A stretch of DNA of 64,000 bases, taken from positions 6,949,001 through 7,013,000 of the forward strand of contig NZ_CP121650.1 of the NCBI RefSeq assembly GCF_029714405.1, written 5' to 3'. How positions within the stretch are numbered: position 1 is the first letter of the stretch; each line of letters begins with the position of its first letter. The notes under the pieces are model-generated. The model searched no databases and had not been told where the DNA came from. It saw only the letters and a list, made by a program, of their open reading frames with translations. The stretch is from Bradyrhizobium sp. CB82 (GTDB lineage Bacteria > Pseudomonadota > Alphaproteobacteria > Rhizobiales > Xanthobacteraceae). Both the position numbers and the translations under genes were made by a program. Below, one piece after another: positions 1-8,571 of the stretch.

Positions 1-1
1 G

Positions 2-1414
2 GTGCTCGCGACCAGGAGCTGGGCTTCGCTCGAAGACGGCACACCGCTCGTTACCGGCGAGCATCGCGGCAAGGGTCTGGTCAGCCTCTTCCACGTCTCT
101 GCCGACATGCGCTGGTCGGATCTGCCGATGTCGGGCACCTTCGTCGAAATGCTGAGGCGGATCGTCGATATGTCCGGCTACACCTCCAAACCCGGCCCAG
201 GCGTTGCCGGCGAGGCCAGCGCCGAGACGGTGGCGCCGCTGCACATCCTCGACGGCTTTGGCGCCTTCGGCCCGCCACCGACGACCGCGAAGCCGCTGTC
301 GGCCGATTACCGCGACCGCGCCACGCCCGATCATCCGCCCGGCTTCTACGGCCCCGCGGAAGGACCGCTGGCCGTGAACACGCTCGCCGCCGCCGACCGT
401 ATCGCCCCGCTAAGCACGGCAAGCCTTCGCGCCCGGCACGCGACCTATACCAACGCAGAGCCGCGCGATTTGCGTGGCTGGCTGCTCTCGACCTCGCTCG
501 CGCTGTTCCTAGTCGATGCCATCATCGTTGCGTTGCTCGGCGGCGGCCTCGCCGCGCTGTTGCGGCGGCGCGCGGCGACCGCCATGCTCGCGATCGGATT
601 GGTGTTCGCCAGCCTGATGTCGCCCGCACCATCGCGCGCCGACGGCGCTGCCGACGATTTCGCGATGAAAGCCGTCTCGCAGACTCGCCTGGCCTATGTC
701 GTGACTGGTAACGCCGACGTCGATTCCATCGTGAAAGCCGGCATGTCCGGGCTGACGCTGTTCCTGGCGCAGCGCACCGCGCTCGAGGCCGGCGATCCGG
801 TCGGCGTCGATCCGGCGCGCGACGAACTCGCCTTCTTCCCGCTGATCTACTGGCCGATCGTTCCGGGCGCGGCAAAACCGCCGCAGGACGCCATCAACAA
901 GGTCGACGCCTACATGAAGCAGGGCGGCACCGTGATCTTCGACACCCGCGACGCGGTCGAAGCGCCCCCCGGCGAGAACGGCGCATCGCAGACACCCGGC
1001 ATGCAGGCGCTGCGCGAGATCCTGTCCTCGCTCGACGTCCCGGAGCTCGAGCCGGTGCCGCGCGAGCACGTGCTGACCAAGACGTTCTATCTGCTGCGCG
1101 ACTTCCCCGGCCGTTTCAACACCGGACAGACCTGGGTCGAGACCTTACCGCGCGAGGAAGAGGAAGAGAGCGCGCAGCGCCCGGCACGTGGCGGCGACGG
1201 CGTCTCGCCGATCATCATCACCTCGAACGATCTTGCGGGCGCCTGGGCGATCCGCCCCGATGGCCAGCCGATGCTGCCGCTGACGTCGGGCGAGCCGCGC
1301 CAGCGCGAATTCGCCTTCCGCGCCGGCGTCAACATCGTGATGTACACGCTGACCGGCAACTACAAGGCCGACCAGGTGCACGCGCCGGCGCTGATCGAGC
1401 GGCTCGGGCAATAG
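2..1414 (+). CDS. DUF4159 domain protein, BatA-like, 5' end cut by window edge
   Basis: Only the C-terminal 470 residues or so are present; the reading frame enters from the left edge. A hydrophobic segment near residues 158-183 ends in an Arg-rich stretch and is followed by a second one around 190-208, so the protein is membrane anchored. Residues about 228-460 (starting LAYVVTGNADVDSIVKAG) match the DUF4159 family, which in alphaproteobacteria follows a MoxR ATPase, a DUF58 protein and a BatA-type membrane protein. The N-terminal aerotolerance/BatA part presumably lies outside the window. The stop is 7 bases before the next ATG, so the two genes form one transcript. The family role is unknown; cell-envelope or stress functions are proposed by association only. 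Confidence 0.8.
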   Translation: MLATRSWASLEDGTPLVTGEHRGKGLVSLFHVSADMRWSDLPMSGTFVEMLRRIVDMSGYTSKPGPGVAGEASAETVAPLHILDGFGAFGPPPTTAKPLSADYRDRATPDHPPGFYGPAEGPLAVNTLAAADRIAPLSTASLRARHATYTNAEPRDLRGWLLSTSLALFLVDAIIVALLGGGLAALLRRRAATAMLAIGLVFASLMSPAPSRADGAADDFAMKAVSQTRLAYVVTGNADVDSIVKAGMSGLTLFLAQRTALEAGDPVGVDPARDELAFFPLIYWPIVPGAAKPPQDAINKVDAYMKQGGTVIFDTRDAVEAPPGENGASQTPGMQALREILSSLDVPELEPVPREHVLTKTFYLLRDFPGRFNTGQTWVETLPREEEEESAQRPARGGDGVSPIIITSNDLAGAWAIRPDGQPMLPLTSGEPRQREFAFRAGVNIVMYTLTGNYKADQVHAPALIERLGQ

Positions 1415-1421
1415 GAGCGAC

Positions 1422-3485
1422 ATGAATTACGGCATCGCGTTCACGCCGCTTGTCCCCGCGATCGTCTTGTGGATCGCACTCGCCGCGATCGTGGTCATCG
1501 CCATTCTCCTGCTGCTTGCGCGGGCGCGTGGCGCAGCCGTGCGCGTGGCCGCGCTGGCGCTGTTCCTGCTCGCGCTCGCAAACCCCTCCTTCACCCGCGA
1601 GGACCGTGATCCCCTCACCTCGGTGGCCGCGGTCGTCGTCGACAAGAGCCCGAGCCAGAATTTTGGCAATCGCACCCGCGAAGCTGCCCAGGCGCAGGAG
1701 GCGCTGGTCGACAGCCTGAAGCGGATCAAGGGCCTCGAGGTGCGCGTCGTGGAGGCCGGACAGGCCGACGGCGAAACCGACGGCACCAAACTGTTCGGCG
1801 CGCTCTCGTCTGCACTTTCCGACGTGCCCGTCGACCGCGTCGCCGGCGCCTTCCTGATCACGGACGGCCGGGTTCACGATATTCCCCCGAATGCTGCCGC
1901 GCTCGGCTTCCAGGCGCCGGTGCACGCACTGATCACCGGACAGAAGGACGAGCGAGACCGCCGCATCGCGATCACCGCGGCGCCGCGTTTCGGCATCGTC
2001 GGCCAGACCCAGACCATCACCTATCGCCTCGACGACCAGGGCGTCAGCGGCGATCGCGCCAAGATCACGATCCGCCGCGACGGCGAGGTGATCAGCGAAC
2101 GCACGCTGTCGAGCGGCCAGACCGCAAGCGTCGACGTCGACATCAAGCATGCCGGCCCGAACATCGTCGAGATCGAGGCCTCGCCGCTCGAGAAGGAGCT
2201 GACGCCGGTCAACAACCGTGCGGTGGTCGCGATCGACGGCGTGCGCGACAGGCTGCGCGTGCTGCTCGTCTCCGGCGAGCCGCATTCCGGCGAGCGCACC
2301 TGGCGCAACCTGCTCAAGTCCGACGCCAGCGTCGATCTCGTGCATTTCACCATTCTGCGTCCGCCCGAGAAACAGGACGGCACGCCGATCAACGAACTGT
2401 CGTTGATCGCGTTTCCGACCCGCGAACTGTTCCAGCAGAGGATCAACGAGTTCCAGTTGATCATCTTCGATCGCTACGCTCGCCAGGGCGTGCTGCCGAT
2501 AGCCTATTTCGACAACATCGCGCGCTATGTCCGCTCTGGGGGCGCGGTGCTGGTCTCGGCCGGTCCCGACTATGCCTCGAACACCAGCATCTGGCGCACG
2601 CCACTGGATTCCGTGCTGCCGGCCGAGCCGGTCGGCGTCACCGAAAAGCCGTTCTATGCGCACCTCTCCGACACCGGTAAGCGCCATCCCGTCACGCGCG
2701 GGCTGGAGGGCTCGGCATCGGAGCCGCCGCATTGGAGCCGTTTCTTCCGCACCGTCGACACCCGCAACTCGACGGGCTCGCCGGTGATGACCGGCGCCGA
2801 CGGCAAGCCGCTGCTGTTCCTGTCGCGCTTCGGCGACGGCCGCGTCGCATTGCTGCTGACCGACCACATCTGGCTGTGGGCGCGCGGCTATGAGGGCGGC
2901 GGCCCGCATCTCGACCTGCTGCGGCGCATGTCGCACTGGCTGATGAAGCAGCCCGATCTCGACGAGGAGGCGCTGCGACTTCAGGTGCAGGGCAAGGATC
3001 TCGTGGTGGTACGCCAGACGATGGCGGACGCCGTGCAGCCCGTGACGGTGACGTCGCCCTCCGGCGTGACACGCGATCTCACGCTCAATGCCGGCGACCC
3101 GGGCGAATGGCGCGCGAGCCTGCCGGCAGGCGAGCTCGGCCTCTGGCAGGCCACCGACGGCACGCTGAAGGCGCTGATCAATGTCGGCCCGACCAATCCG
3201 AAGGAGTTTTCGGAGGTCACCTCCACCACCGAGACGCTGAAGCCGCTGACGCAGGCGACCGGGGGCGATGCGGTGCGCGTCGTCGACGGATCGAGCGTCG
3301 AGCTGCCGCGCGTCGTGCCGGTGCGCTCCGCCTCCATCTTCCACGGCGACGGCTGGATGGGGGTCAGGATGCGCGATGCCAGCGTGGTGAAGGGGGTCGG
3401 CGTGCTGCCGATCTTCGCCGGGCTGATCGGGCTGCTGTTGCTGCTCGGCGCGTTTGCCGCGACCTGGGTGCGCGAAGGGCGCTGA
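1422..3485 (+). CDS. Large membrane protein paired with DUF4159 gene (glutamine amidotransferase-like/BatB-type region)
   Basis: 687 residues. Two hydrophobic helices lie at about residues 10-35 and 40-53, then a long soluble periplasmic or cytoplasmic region, then a final helix at about 658-682 followed by a short basic tail. The region after the first helices (VAAVVVDKSPSQNF) looks like the start of a von Willebrand A-like fold, with a D-K-S rather than a full MIDAS D-x-S-x-S. The middle (VSAGPDYAS, GRVALLLTDHIWLW) resembles class-I glutamine-amidotransferase-like folds seen in this family. A GGAGCGAC ribosome site lies just before the ATG. It is the last gene of the MoxR/DUF58/DUF4159-type cluster. 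Function is not established. Confidence 0.75.
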   Translation: MNYGIAFTPLVPAIVLWIALAAIVVIAILLLLARARGAAVRVAALALFLLALANPSFTREDRDPLTSVAAVVVDKSPSQNFGNRTREAAQAQEALVDSLKRIKGLEVRVVEAGQADGETDGTKLFGALSSALSDVPVDRVAGAFLITDGRVHDIPPNAAALGFQAPVHALITGQKDERDRRIAITAAPRFGIVGQTQTITYRLDDQGVSGDRAKITIRRDGEVISERTLSSGQTASVDVDIKHAGPNIVEIEASPLEKELTPVNNRAVVAIDGVRDRLRVLLVSGEPHSGERTWRNLLKSDASVDLVHFTILRPPEKQDGTPINELSLIAFPTRELFQQRINEFQLIIFDRYARQGVLPIAYFDNIARYVRSGGAVLVSAGPDYASNTSIWRTPLDSVLPAEPVGVTEKPFYAHLSDTGKRHPVTRGLEGSASEPPHWSRFFRTVDTRNSTGSPVMTGADGKPLLFLSRFGDGRVALLLTDHIWLWARGYEGGGPHLDLLRRMSHWLMKQPDLDEEALRLQVQGKDLVVVRQTMADAVQPVTVTSPSGVTRDLTLNAGDPGEWRASLPAGELGLWQATDGTLKALINVGPTNPKEFSEVTSTTETLKPLTQATGGDAVRVVDGSSVELPRVVPVRSASIFHGDGWMGVRMRDASVVKGVGVLPIFAGLIGLLLLLGAFAATWVREGR

Positions 3486-3575
3486 CCTCTACGAATTCCG
3501 TTGCATGAAGATCACGCCGGGAGTCCGGCCACAGCGGCCACGCCTCCCGCTGTTGACATGTGCGCCACGCTCCTG

Positions 3576-3596
3576 CGATGTTACATTGTAACATCG
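3576..3596. promoter_or_regulatory. 21-bp perfect palindrome, candidate Zur/Fur-family operator
   Basis: Core ATGTTACATTGTAACAT at 3578-3594, extended by one C-G and one G-C pair on each side. A TTGACA lies at 3553-3558, so the palindrome would cover the -10 region of the promoter for the downstream DUF2946/TonB-receptor genes. The shape (odd-length, AT-rich, TGTTA/TAACA arms) fits Fur-superfamily operators, Zur in particular. The regulator assignment is inference. Confidence 0.55.
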
Positions 3597-3641
3597 TGAT
3601 GGCCGGGGGATTGGCCCTCCCGATGCGGGGTGCGTTTTCGG

Positions 3642-4034
3642 ATGAAGTGGTTCCGGTCGAACATCAGGCACGGCGCCCGGCTCGCGATCTTCGCGATGCT
3701 GGTGCAATTTGCGCTGACCTTCGGCCACAGCCACTGGTTTGCGCAAGCTGCGCCGCTACTCCAGTCATCGCAGCAGGCCAACGGCATCGCGTCAGTTGAT
3801 CGCGCGGCGCTGCAGAAGCAGTCGCCGGCCAACCCGGACCACGACCAGCAGGGCGACGACAATTGCGCGATCTGCGCCGTCGTCTCGATGGCGAGCACCG
3901 TGGTGTTCGCAACGCCGCCGCTGCTGCATCTGCCGCAGGCGGTCGAATTCCTCTACCGCACCACAGACGCCGAATTCATCCATCTGAAATCGGCCGGCCG
4001 CGCGTTCCAGCCGCGCGCCCCTCCCGCCTCCTGA
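3642..4034 (+). CDS. DUF2946-like small secreted/membrane protein
   Basis: 130 residues from the ATG at 3642; a GTG four codons upstream is the alternative. One hydrophobic signal or anchor segment lies at about 12-28. It is followed by a His/Gln-rich stretch (HSHW, DHDQQGDD), a CAIC motif (NCAICAVVSMAS) and a second weakly hydrophobic stretch. This arrangement is that of DUF2946 proteins, which commonly sit beside TonB-dependent metal receptors and are suspected metal-binding accessory proteins. It lies 46 bases downstream of the palindromic operator and about 156 bases upstream of the receptor start on the same strand. A metal role is inferred from context. Confidence 0.7.
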   Translation: MKWFRSNIRHGARLAIFAMLVQFALTFGHSHWFAQAAPLLQSSQQANGIASVDRAALQKQSPANPDHDQQGDDNCAICAVVSMASTVVFATPPLLHLPQAVEFLYRTTDAEFIHLKSAGRAFQPRAPPAS

Positions 4035-4190
4035 TCTCTCCAGCATTGAGCACGCCTGGACTCGTTCGCTTTTGACGCGCGGACGAGCACCCGGGAGCAG
4101 TTGAGGTCGAAGTCCGTCAGATCAAGACGGCAGGTCGCCGCCTGTCAACACACAGGTGTTGCCCGGCGCCTGATTGGAAGCAGAACAACA

Positions 4191-6521
4191 ATGACATCTC
4201 ATCCAGGACGCGCGCAGCGTCTCGGCGGAGCGAGCTGGCTCATGCTCGGCCTTGCCGCGACACCCGCCATCGCACAGGACAAGCCCTCCACCGAGCTGCC
4301 GCCCGTCACCGTGACGGCACCAAGCCCGATCGTGCGCAGGGCAATCGTGCCGGCGCGCCCGACGACGCGCGTCGCGCGCAGAGTCCCCGCCCGCAATCGC
4401 GAGCATCCGCCGGAGCCGGCACCCGCAGCGCCTCAGCAGGGCGTGCTCCCGGTCGTCACCAACCAATTCGCAACGGTCACCGTCGTGCCCAGCGAGGAGA
4501 TCCGCCGCGACGGCGGCGGACAGCTCGGCGATCTCCTGTTCGCAAAACCCGGCATCACCGGCTCGACCTTCGCGCCGGGTGCGTCGAGCCGGCCGATCAT
4601 CCGCGGCCTCGACGTCAACCGCGTCGGCATCGTCGAGAACGGCACCAATGCGGGCGGGGCCTCCGATCTCGGTGAAGATCACTTCGTTCCGATCGATCCG
4701 CTCGCGACCAATCAGATCGAAGTGGTGCGCGGCCCCGCCGCCTTGCGCTACGGCTCGACCTCGATCGGCGGCGTGGTGAGCGCGACCAACAATCGCATCC
4801 CCGATGCCCTGCCCACCTGCGCGCCTTCGTTCCAGACCTACGGCATGCCGGCCAAGGCGCCACTCGCCACAGCTGAAACCTCGCCTTGCCTGACGGCCGA
4901 GACCCGCACCTCGTTCAGTTCGGTCGATCGCGGCGTCGAAAGCGGGCTCCTGCTCGATACCGGCGGCGGCAATTTCGCATTCCATGCCGACGTCTACGGC
5001 CGCAAGACGTCCGACTATTCGATTCCGAGCTACCCCTATCTGTTCGACCAGACACGGCCGGTCGGCGGCCATCAACCGAACTCGGCGACGCAAGGCGACG
5101 GCGCGTCGATCGGCGGCTCCTATGTCTTCACGGGCGGCTTCATCGGCGCGTCGATCACAGAGAACGATGCGCTCTATCAGATCCCCGGCATCGATGGCGC
5201 GGATCATCGGACCCGCATCGACGCGCATCAGACCAAGATCAACGTCAAAGGGGAGTATCGCCCCGATGCCGCCGGAATCGATACCATCCGCTTGTGGATG
5301 GGCGCCACCAACTATCGCCACAACGAGCTCGGGCTCGCCAACCCCGCTGACCCGGCGACAGACGGTGTGCGGCAGACCTTCACCAACCGCGAAGAGGAGA
5401 TGCGCGTCGAAACGCAGCTGATGCCGTTCAATGTGCGTTTCGCCGAAGTGACGACCGCATTCGGTTTCCAGGCCGGCCATCAGGAGCTGACCGCACCGAG
5501 TCCGGATAATCCAGGTACGCTGTTCAACGGCCTGTGGGACTCGAACCGCAACTACCGCGTCGCCGGTTACGTCTTCAACGAATTCAAATTCAGCGACCAC
5601 ACTAGGGCGCAGATCGCCGGCCGCATCGAGCATGTCGAGCTGCACGGTTCGACGCCGGATTTCCTGGCCGACGGCACTGCGCAAACGAGCATCGTTCGCA
5701 ATCCGTCGTTCACGCCCAAGAGCGGCAGCATCGGCCTGTTGCAGGACCTTCCGGGCGGCATGGTCGGCAGCATCACCGCGCAATATGTCGAGCGCGCGCC
5801 TAAGCCGGCGGAGCTGTTCTCGCGCGGCGCCCATGACGCCACTGCTACCTTCGACATCGGCGATCCGAACCTCACGATCGAGACGGCGAAGTCGGTCGAG
5901 ATCGGCCTGCGCAAGGCCACGGGGCCGTTCCGCTTCGAGGCGACCGCCTACTACACCCACTTCGACAATTTCATCTATCGCCGGCTCACCGGCGTGATGT
6001 GCGGCGACGATTTTGCCTCGTGCGGCACGGCCGGCGCTGAGTTGAATCAGGCGGTCTATTCGCAGGCGAATGCGAACTTCCGCGGCGGCGAATTCCAGTC
6101 ACAGCTCGACGTCGGCCCCTTCCAGGGCGGGATCTGGGGCATCGAGACCCAGGGCGACGTGGTCCGCGCCACCTTTACCGACGGCACCAACGTGCCGCGG
6201 ATACCGCCTTTGCGGATGGGCGGCGGCCTTTTCTGGCGCGACGACAACTGGCTCATGCGCGTCAACCTGTTGCACGCCTTCCCGCAGAACAACATCGCAG
6301 GGATCGCGGAGACACCGACGCCGGGCTACAATCTCCTCAAGGCAGAGGTCAGCTACAAGACCAAGCTCGAGCCGAACGCCTTTGGTGCGCGCGAAATGCT
6401 GGTCGGTCTCGTTGGCAACAACCTGCTCAACGAGAACATCCGCAACTCGGTCTCCTACACCAAGGACGAGGTGCTGCTGCCCGGGATCGGCGTGCGGGCG
6501 TTTGCGAACTTCAAGTTCTAG
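4191..6521 (+). CDS. TonB-dependent outer-membrane receptor, ZnuD-like
   Basis: 776 residues from the ATG at 4191. A TTG 30 codons upstream would put a charged tail ahead of the signal peptide, so it is not preferred. The signal peptide ends at about AIAQD, followed by a TonB-box-like PVTVTAPSP. The plug domain has PIIRGLDVNRVGIVENG and the IEVVRGPAALRYGSTSIGGVV block. A 22-strand barrel follows and ends in the expected terminal Phe (FANFKF). The plug resembles the zinc receptor ZnuD more than siderophore receptors (the G-x-x-S-R-P-I-I-R-G start and the D-H-F-x-x-I-D-P-L block). Together with DUF2946 and the palindrome upstream this points to zinc or another divalent metal. Transport to the periplasm would need TonB-ExbBD and an ABC importer elsewhere. 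Confidence 0.85.
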   Translation: MTSHPGRAQRLGGASWLMLGLAATPAIAQDKPSTELPPVTVTAPSPIVRRAIVPARPTTRVARRVPARNREHPPEPAPAAPQQGVLPVVTNQFATVTVVPSEEIRRDGGGQLGDLLFAKPGITGSTFAPGASSRPIIRGLDVNRVGIVENGTNAGGASDLGEDHFVPIDPLATNQIEVVRGPAALRYGSTSIGGVVSATNNRIPDALPTCAPSFQTYGMPAKAPLATAETSPCLTAETRTSFSSVDRGVESGLLLDTGGGNFAFHADVYGRKTSDYSIPSYPYLFDQTRPVGGHQPNSATQGDGASIGGSYVFTGGFIGASITENDALYQIPGIDGADHRTRIDAHQTKINVKGEYRPDAAGIDTIRLWMGATNYRHNELGLANPADPATDGVRQTFTNREEEMRVETQLMPFNVRFAEVTTAFGFQAGHQELTAPSPDNPGTLFNGLWDSNRNYRVAGYVFNEFKFSDHTRAQIAGRIEHVELHGSTPDFLADGTAQTSIVRNPSFTPKSGSIGLLQDLPGGMVGSITAQYVERAPKPAELFSRGAHDATATFDIGDPNLTIETAKSVEIGLRKATGPFRFEATAYYTHFDNFIYRRLTGVMCGDDFASCGTAGAELNQAVYSQANANFRGGEFQSQLDVGPFQGGIWGIETQGDVVRATFTDGTNVPRIPPLRMGGGLFWRDDNWLMRVNLLHAFPQNNIAGIAETPTPGYNLLKAEVSYKTKLEPNAFGAREMLVGLVGNNLLNENIRNSVSYTKDEVLLPGIGVRAFANFKF

Positions 6522-6590
6522 AGCCGCAGGGGATCGGCTCGATGGCCACATCCGCGGCGACCTCGAGGCGCCGCGCTTCCTGACTGGGCT

Positions 6591-6629
6591 AAAGCGCGAT
6601 GAGATTAGGATGAATCGTCATCGCGCTTT
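6591..6629. terminator. Bidirectional stem-loop terminator, also a dispersed palindromic repeat
   Basis: AAAGCGCGATGA at 6591-6602 pairs perfectly with TCATCGCGCTTT at 6618-6629, followed by further T on the plus strand and preceded by the A-run for the minus strand. It lies between the convergent receptor and GT2 genes. The element looks like a known type of short dispersed palindrome in Bradyrhizobium genomes. Confidence 0.75.
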
Positions 6630-6630
6630 T

Positions 6631-8571
6631 TCACCCGAACATGCGCATGAGGAGCGCCTTGCCGACGGGCGTGGCGCGAACGCCACGGAACGAGTGAACA
6701 TATTCGCCCGCGTAGAATGCGCGCACGGCCTGCACGCGAGCTCCCACGCTTTCATCGAAGCGCACCGCAAACCCATCGTACGTCCGACGCACTACGGTTG
6801 CGACGATGCTGCGTCCATAGACCTGGCACCCGACCTGCGCGCCGATTGGCGGGGGCGCGTGATCGGTGAAGCGCGCTCCGGTTATGGATATGTCAGCGAG
6901 GCGGAACAGTCGCACATTGTTCCCGTCGTCGATCAGAATGGGCTCATCGCGGGCAAATCGCTCTGCCTTCCTCTGTCGCGGCTGCTCGATACAGACGAAG
7001 CATACGATGCTGAGGACCACACAATTGTAGAGGCTCCAGCCGAGTGCCAGCCCGCCATATGCGATGTTTTCGCCGCGCAGGTGAATGATAAAGGCATAGG
7101 CGATGGCAGCCAACGTAATGGCCAATGCGGTGCCATAGATCCGCAATAGCGGCCACTCGATGAAACGCCGGTTGCGATCTCCACCCTTTGCCGTAACCTT
7201 GAACTTGTGCCCCTTCGGTCGCGCCAGGCCGGTGGCAACCGCTTTGAGAATGGCTGGCGCCGCAATGTATTGCGACACGTCCGTCATGATGGCGAGTGCG
7301 CGTCCTCGTGAGATCCAGGCCATCGTGAACGCATTCCAGACGTAGAACGGAAGGAAGTATTGCAGCAGCTCGAACAAGTCGGCATGCACGGCTCTGATCC
7401 CGAACAGCAGGAACAGCCAGGGCACGATGAGCCCCAGCACCTTCATGCCGTACACGGCTGCCCAGGCAAGGAAAGCATCGATGAGCGAGAGCCGGTCGAT
7501 GACCGAAAGTGAAGAGCGGGCGGAAAACGGGCCGCTGCGCCCCCTTACGATCTGAACCAAGCCGAGGCACCAGCGCCCGCGCTGCGTGATGTACTCTTTC
7601 AGTCCCTCTGGTGCCAATCCGAGTGTAAGCCGCTCGTTCAGGTAAACCGTACGGAAACCGCGCTCCTTGAGCCGCAAGGACAAGAGATAGTCTTCGGTCA
7701 CCGAATCCGTCGGAAACCCTCCGATCTGCGTGAGCGCGGCGTACCGGATGACGGATGATGTGCCGCAACAGAAGGCCACACCCCATGCGTCTTTTGCCGG
7801 CATCAGGATATCGAAAAAGAAGCGCTGCTCGTCGGGCCAGACTTCCGCGGCCGCAAGGTTGGTCTGGATCGGATCGGGATTGATGAAGTGCTGCGGTGTT
7901 TGCACGACCCCGATCGAATCGTCGGTGACGACACCCATCGCCCTGGTCAGAAAATCCGGCCTGGGCACGAAATCGGCATCCAGGATCGAAATGAAATGGG
8001 GGCGCTCCTCGAGTTTCCCAACCTGTTGCAGAGCGTTGTTGATGTTGCCGGCCTTGGCGTGACGATTGTCGGCGCGAGTCAAATACCGGCACCCGAGCTC
8101 CCCGGCGAGGTCCTTCAGCCAAGGGCGCCGACCGTCATCGAGCACCCAGACGCGATAGTTGCCGTAGCTCATGCCCGTGGCGCCGATGATCGTGCGCTCG
8201 AGGATCGCTCTCTCCTCGTTGTAGGTGCAAATGAAGACATCGATCAGGGGAAGGTGCTCCTTCGGTCGCGGATCCATCGCTTTCACGCCGGTGGAGCGAT
8301 CGATCGTGCGGCTCAGAAACAGCAGGGAGGTGGCAACGCCGATCAGCGAGGCGGCTTCTACGAGCATGAAGGGATAGCCGACCAGACAGTCGGCGGTCAT
8401 TGCCACTTCGGGAAGGCTCTGCGTGAGGCGCCAGTAGAAGTATCGCGCCATCAGAATGAACGACATGCCCGTCATCAGGGATCGGGCAAAAACATTGTCG
8501 CGGTTCAGCAGCGGCAGAACTGCCATGCAGGCGCCCAGCGCAATGAAAGCCGGCACAAGGGCCGCTGTCAT
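6631..8571 (-). CDS. Processive GT2 synthase with C-terminal PilZ-like domain (BgsA-like), copy 1
   Basis: 646 residues. N-terminal helices span about 1-95. The GT2 catalytic core has CTYNEE (about 116), ILDADF (DAD), VTEDY (TED) and QRGRW, the D,D,D,QxxRW set of cellulose/alginate/beta-glucan synthases. Further membrane helices lie at about 370-540. The cytosolic tail has an Arg cluster (RQRKAER) then LADISITGARF, which fits the R-x-x-x-R plus D/N-x-S-x-x-G pattern of PilZ c-di-GMP receptors. Order and architecture match the rhizobial mixed-linkage beta-glucan synthase pair BgsB-BgsA; cellulose-type or alginate-type polymers are alternatives. The start overlaps the HlyD stop by ATGA. Codon use is visibly less GC-rich than in copy 2 at 24069-26009, which has the same length. 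Confidence 0.8.
   Translation of the reverse strand: MTAALVPAFIALGACMAVLPLLNRDNVFARSLMTGMSFILMARYFYWRLTQSLPEVAMTADCLVGYPFMLVEAASLIGVATSLLFLSRTIDRSTGVKAMDPRPKEHLPLIDVFICTYNEERAILERTIIGATGMSYGNYRVWVLDDGRRPWLKDLAGELGCRYLTRADNRHAKAGNINNALQQVGKLEERPHFISILDADFVPRPDFLTRAMGVVTDDSIGVVQTPQHFINPDPIQTNLAAAEVWPDEQRFFFDILMPAKDAWGVAFCCGTSSVIRYAALTQIGGFPTDSVTEDYLLSLRLKERGFRTVYLNERLTLGLAPEGLKEYITQRGRWCLGLVQIVRGRSGPFSARSSLSVIDRLSLIDAFLAWAAVYGMKVLGLIVPWLFLLFGIRAVHADLFELLQYFLPFYVWNAFTMAWISRGRALAIMTDVSQYIAAPAILKAVATGLARPKGHKFKVTAKGGDRNRRFIEWPLLRIYGTALAITLAAIAYAFIIHLRGENIAYGGLALGWSLYNCVVLSIVCFVCIEQPRQRKAERFARDEPILIDDGNNVRLFRLADISITGARFTDHAPPPIGAQVGCQVYGRSIVATVVRRTYDGFAVRFDESVGARVQAVRAFYAGEYVHSFRGVRATPVGKALLMRMFG

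Noticed and set aside
1329..3344. 671-residue minus-strand open frame opposite the second gene
   Set aside because: Shadow frame; the plus-strand frame has membrane helices, a ribosome site and coupling to its neighbour.
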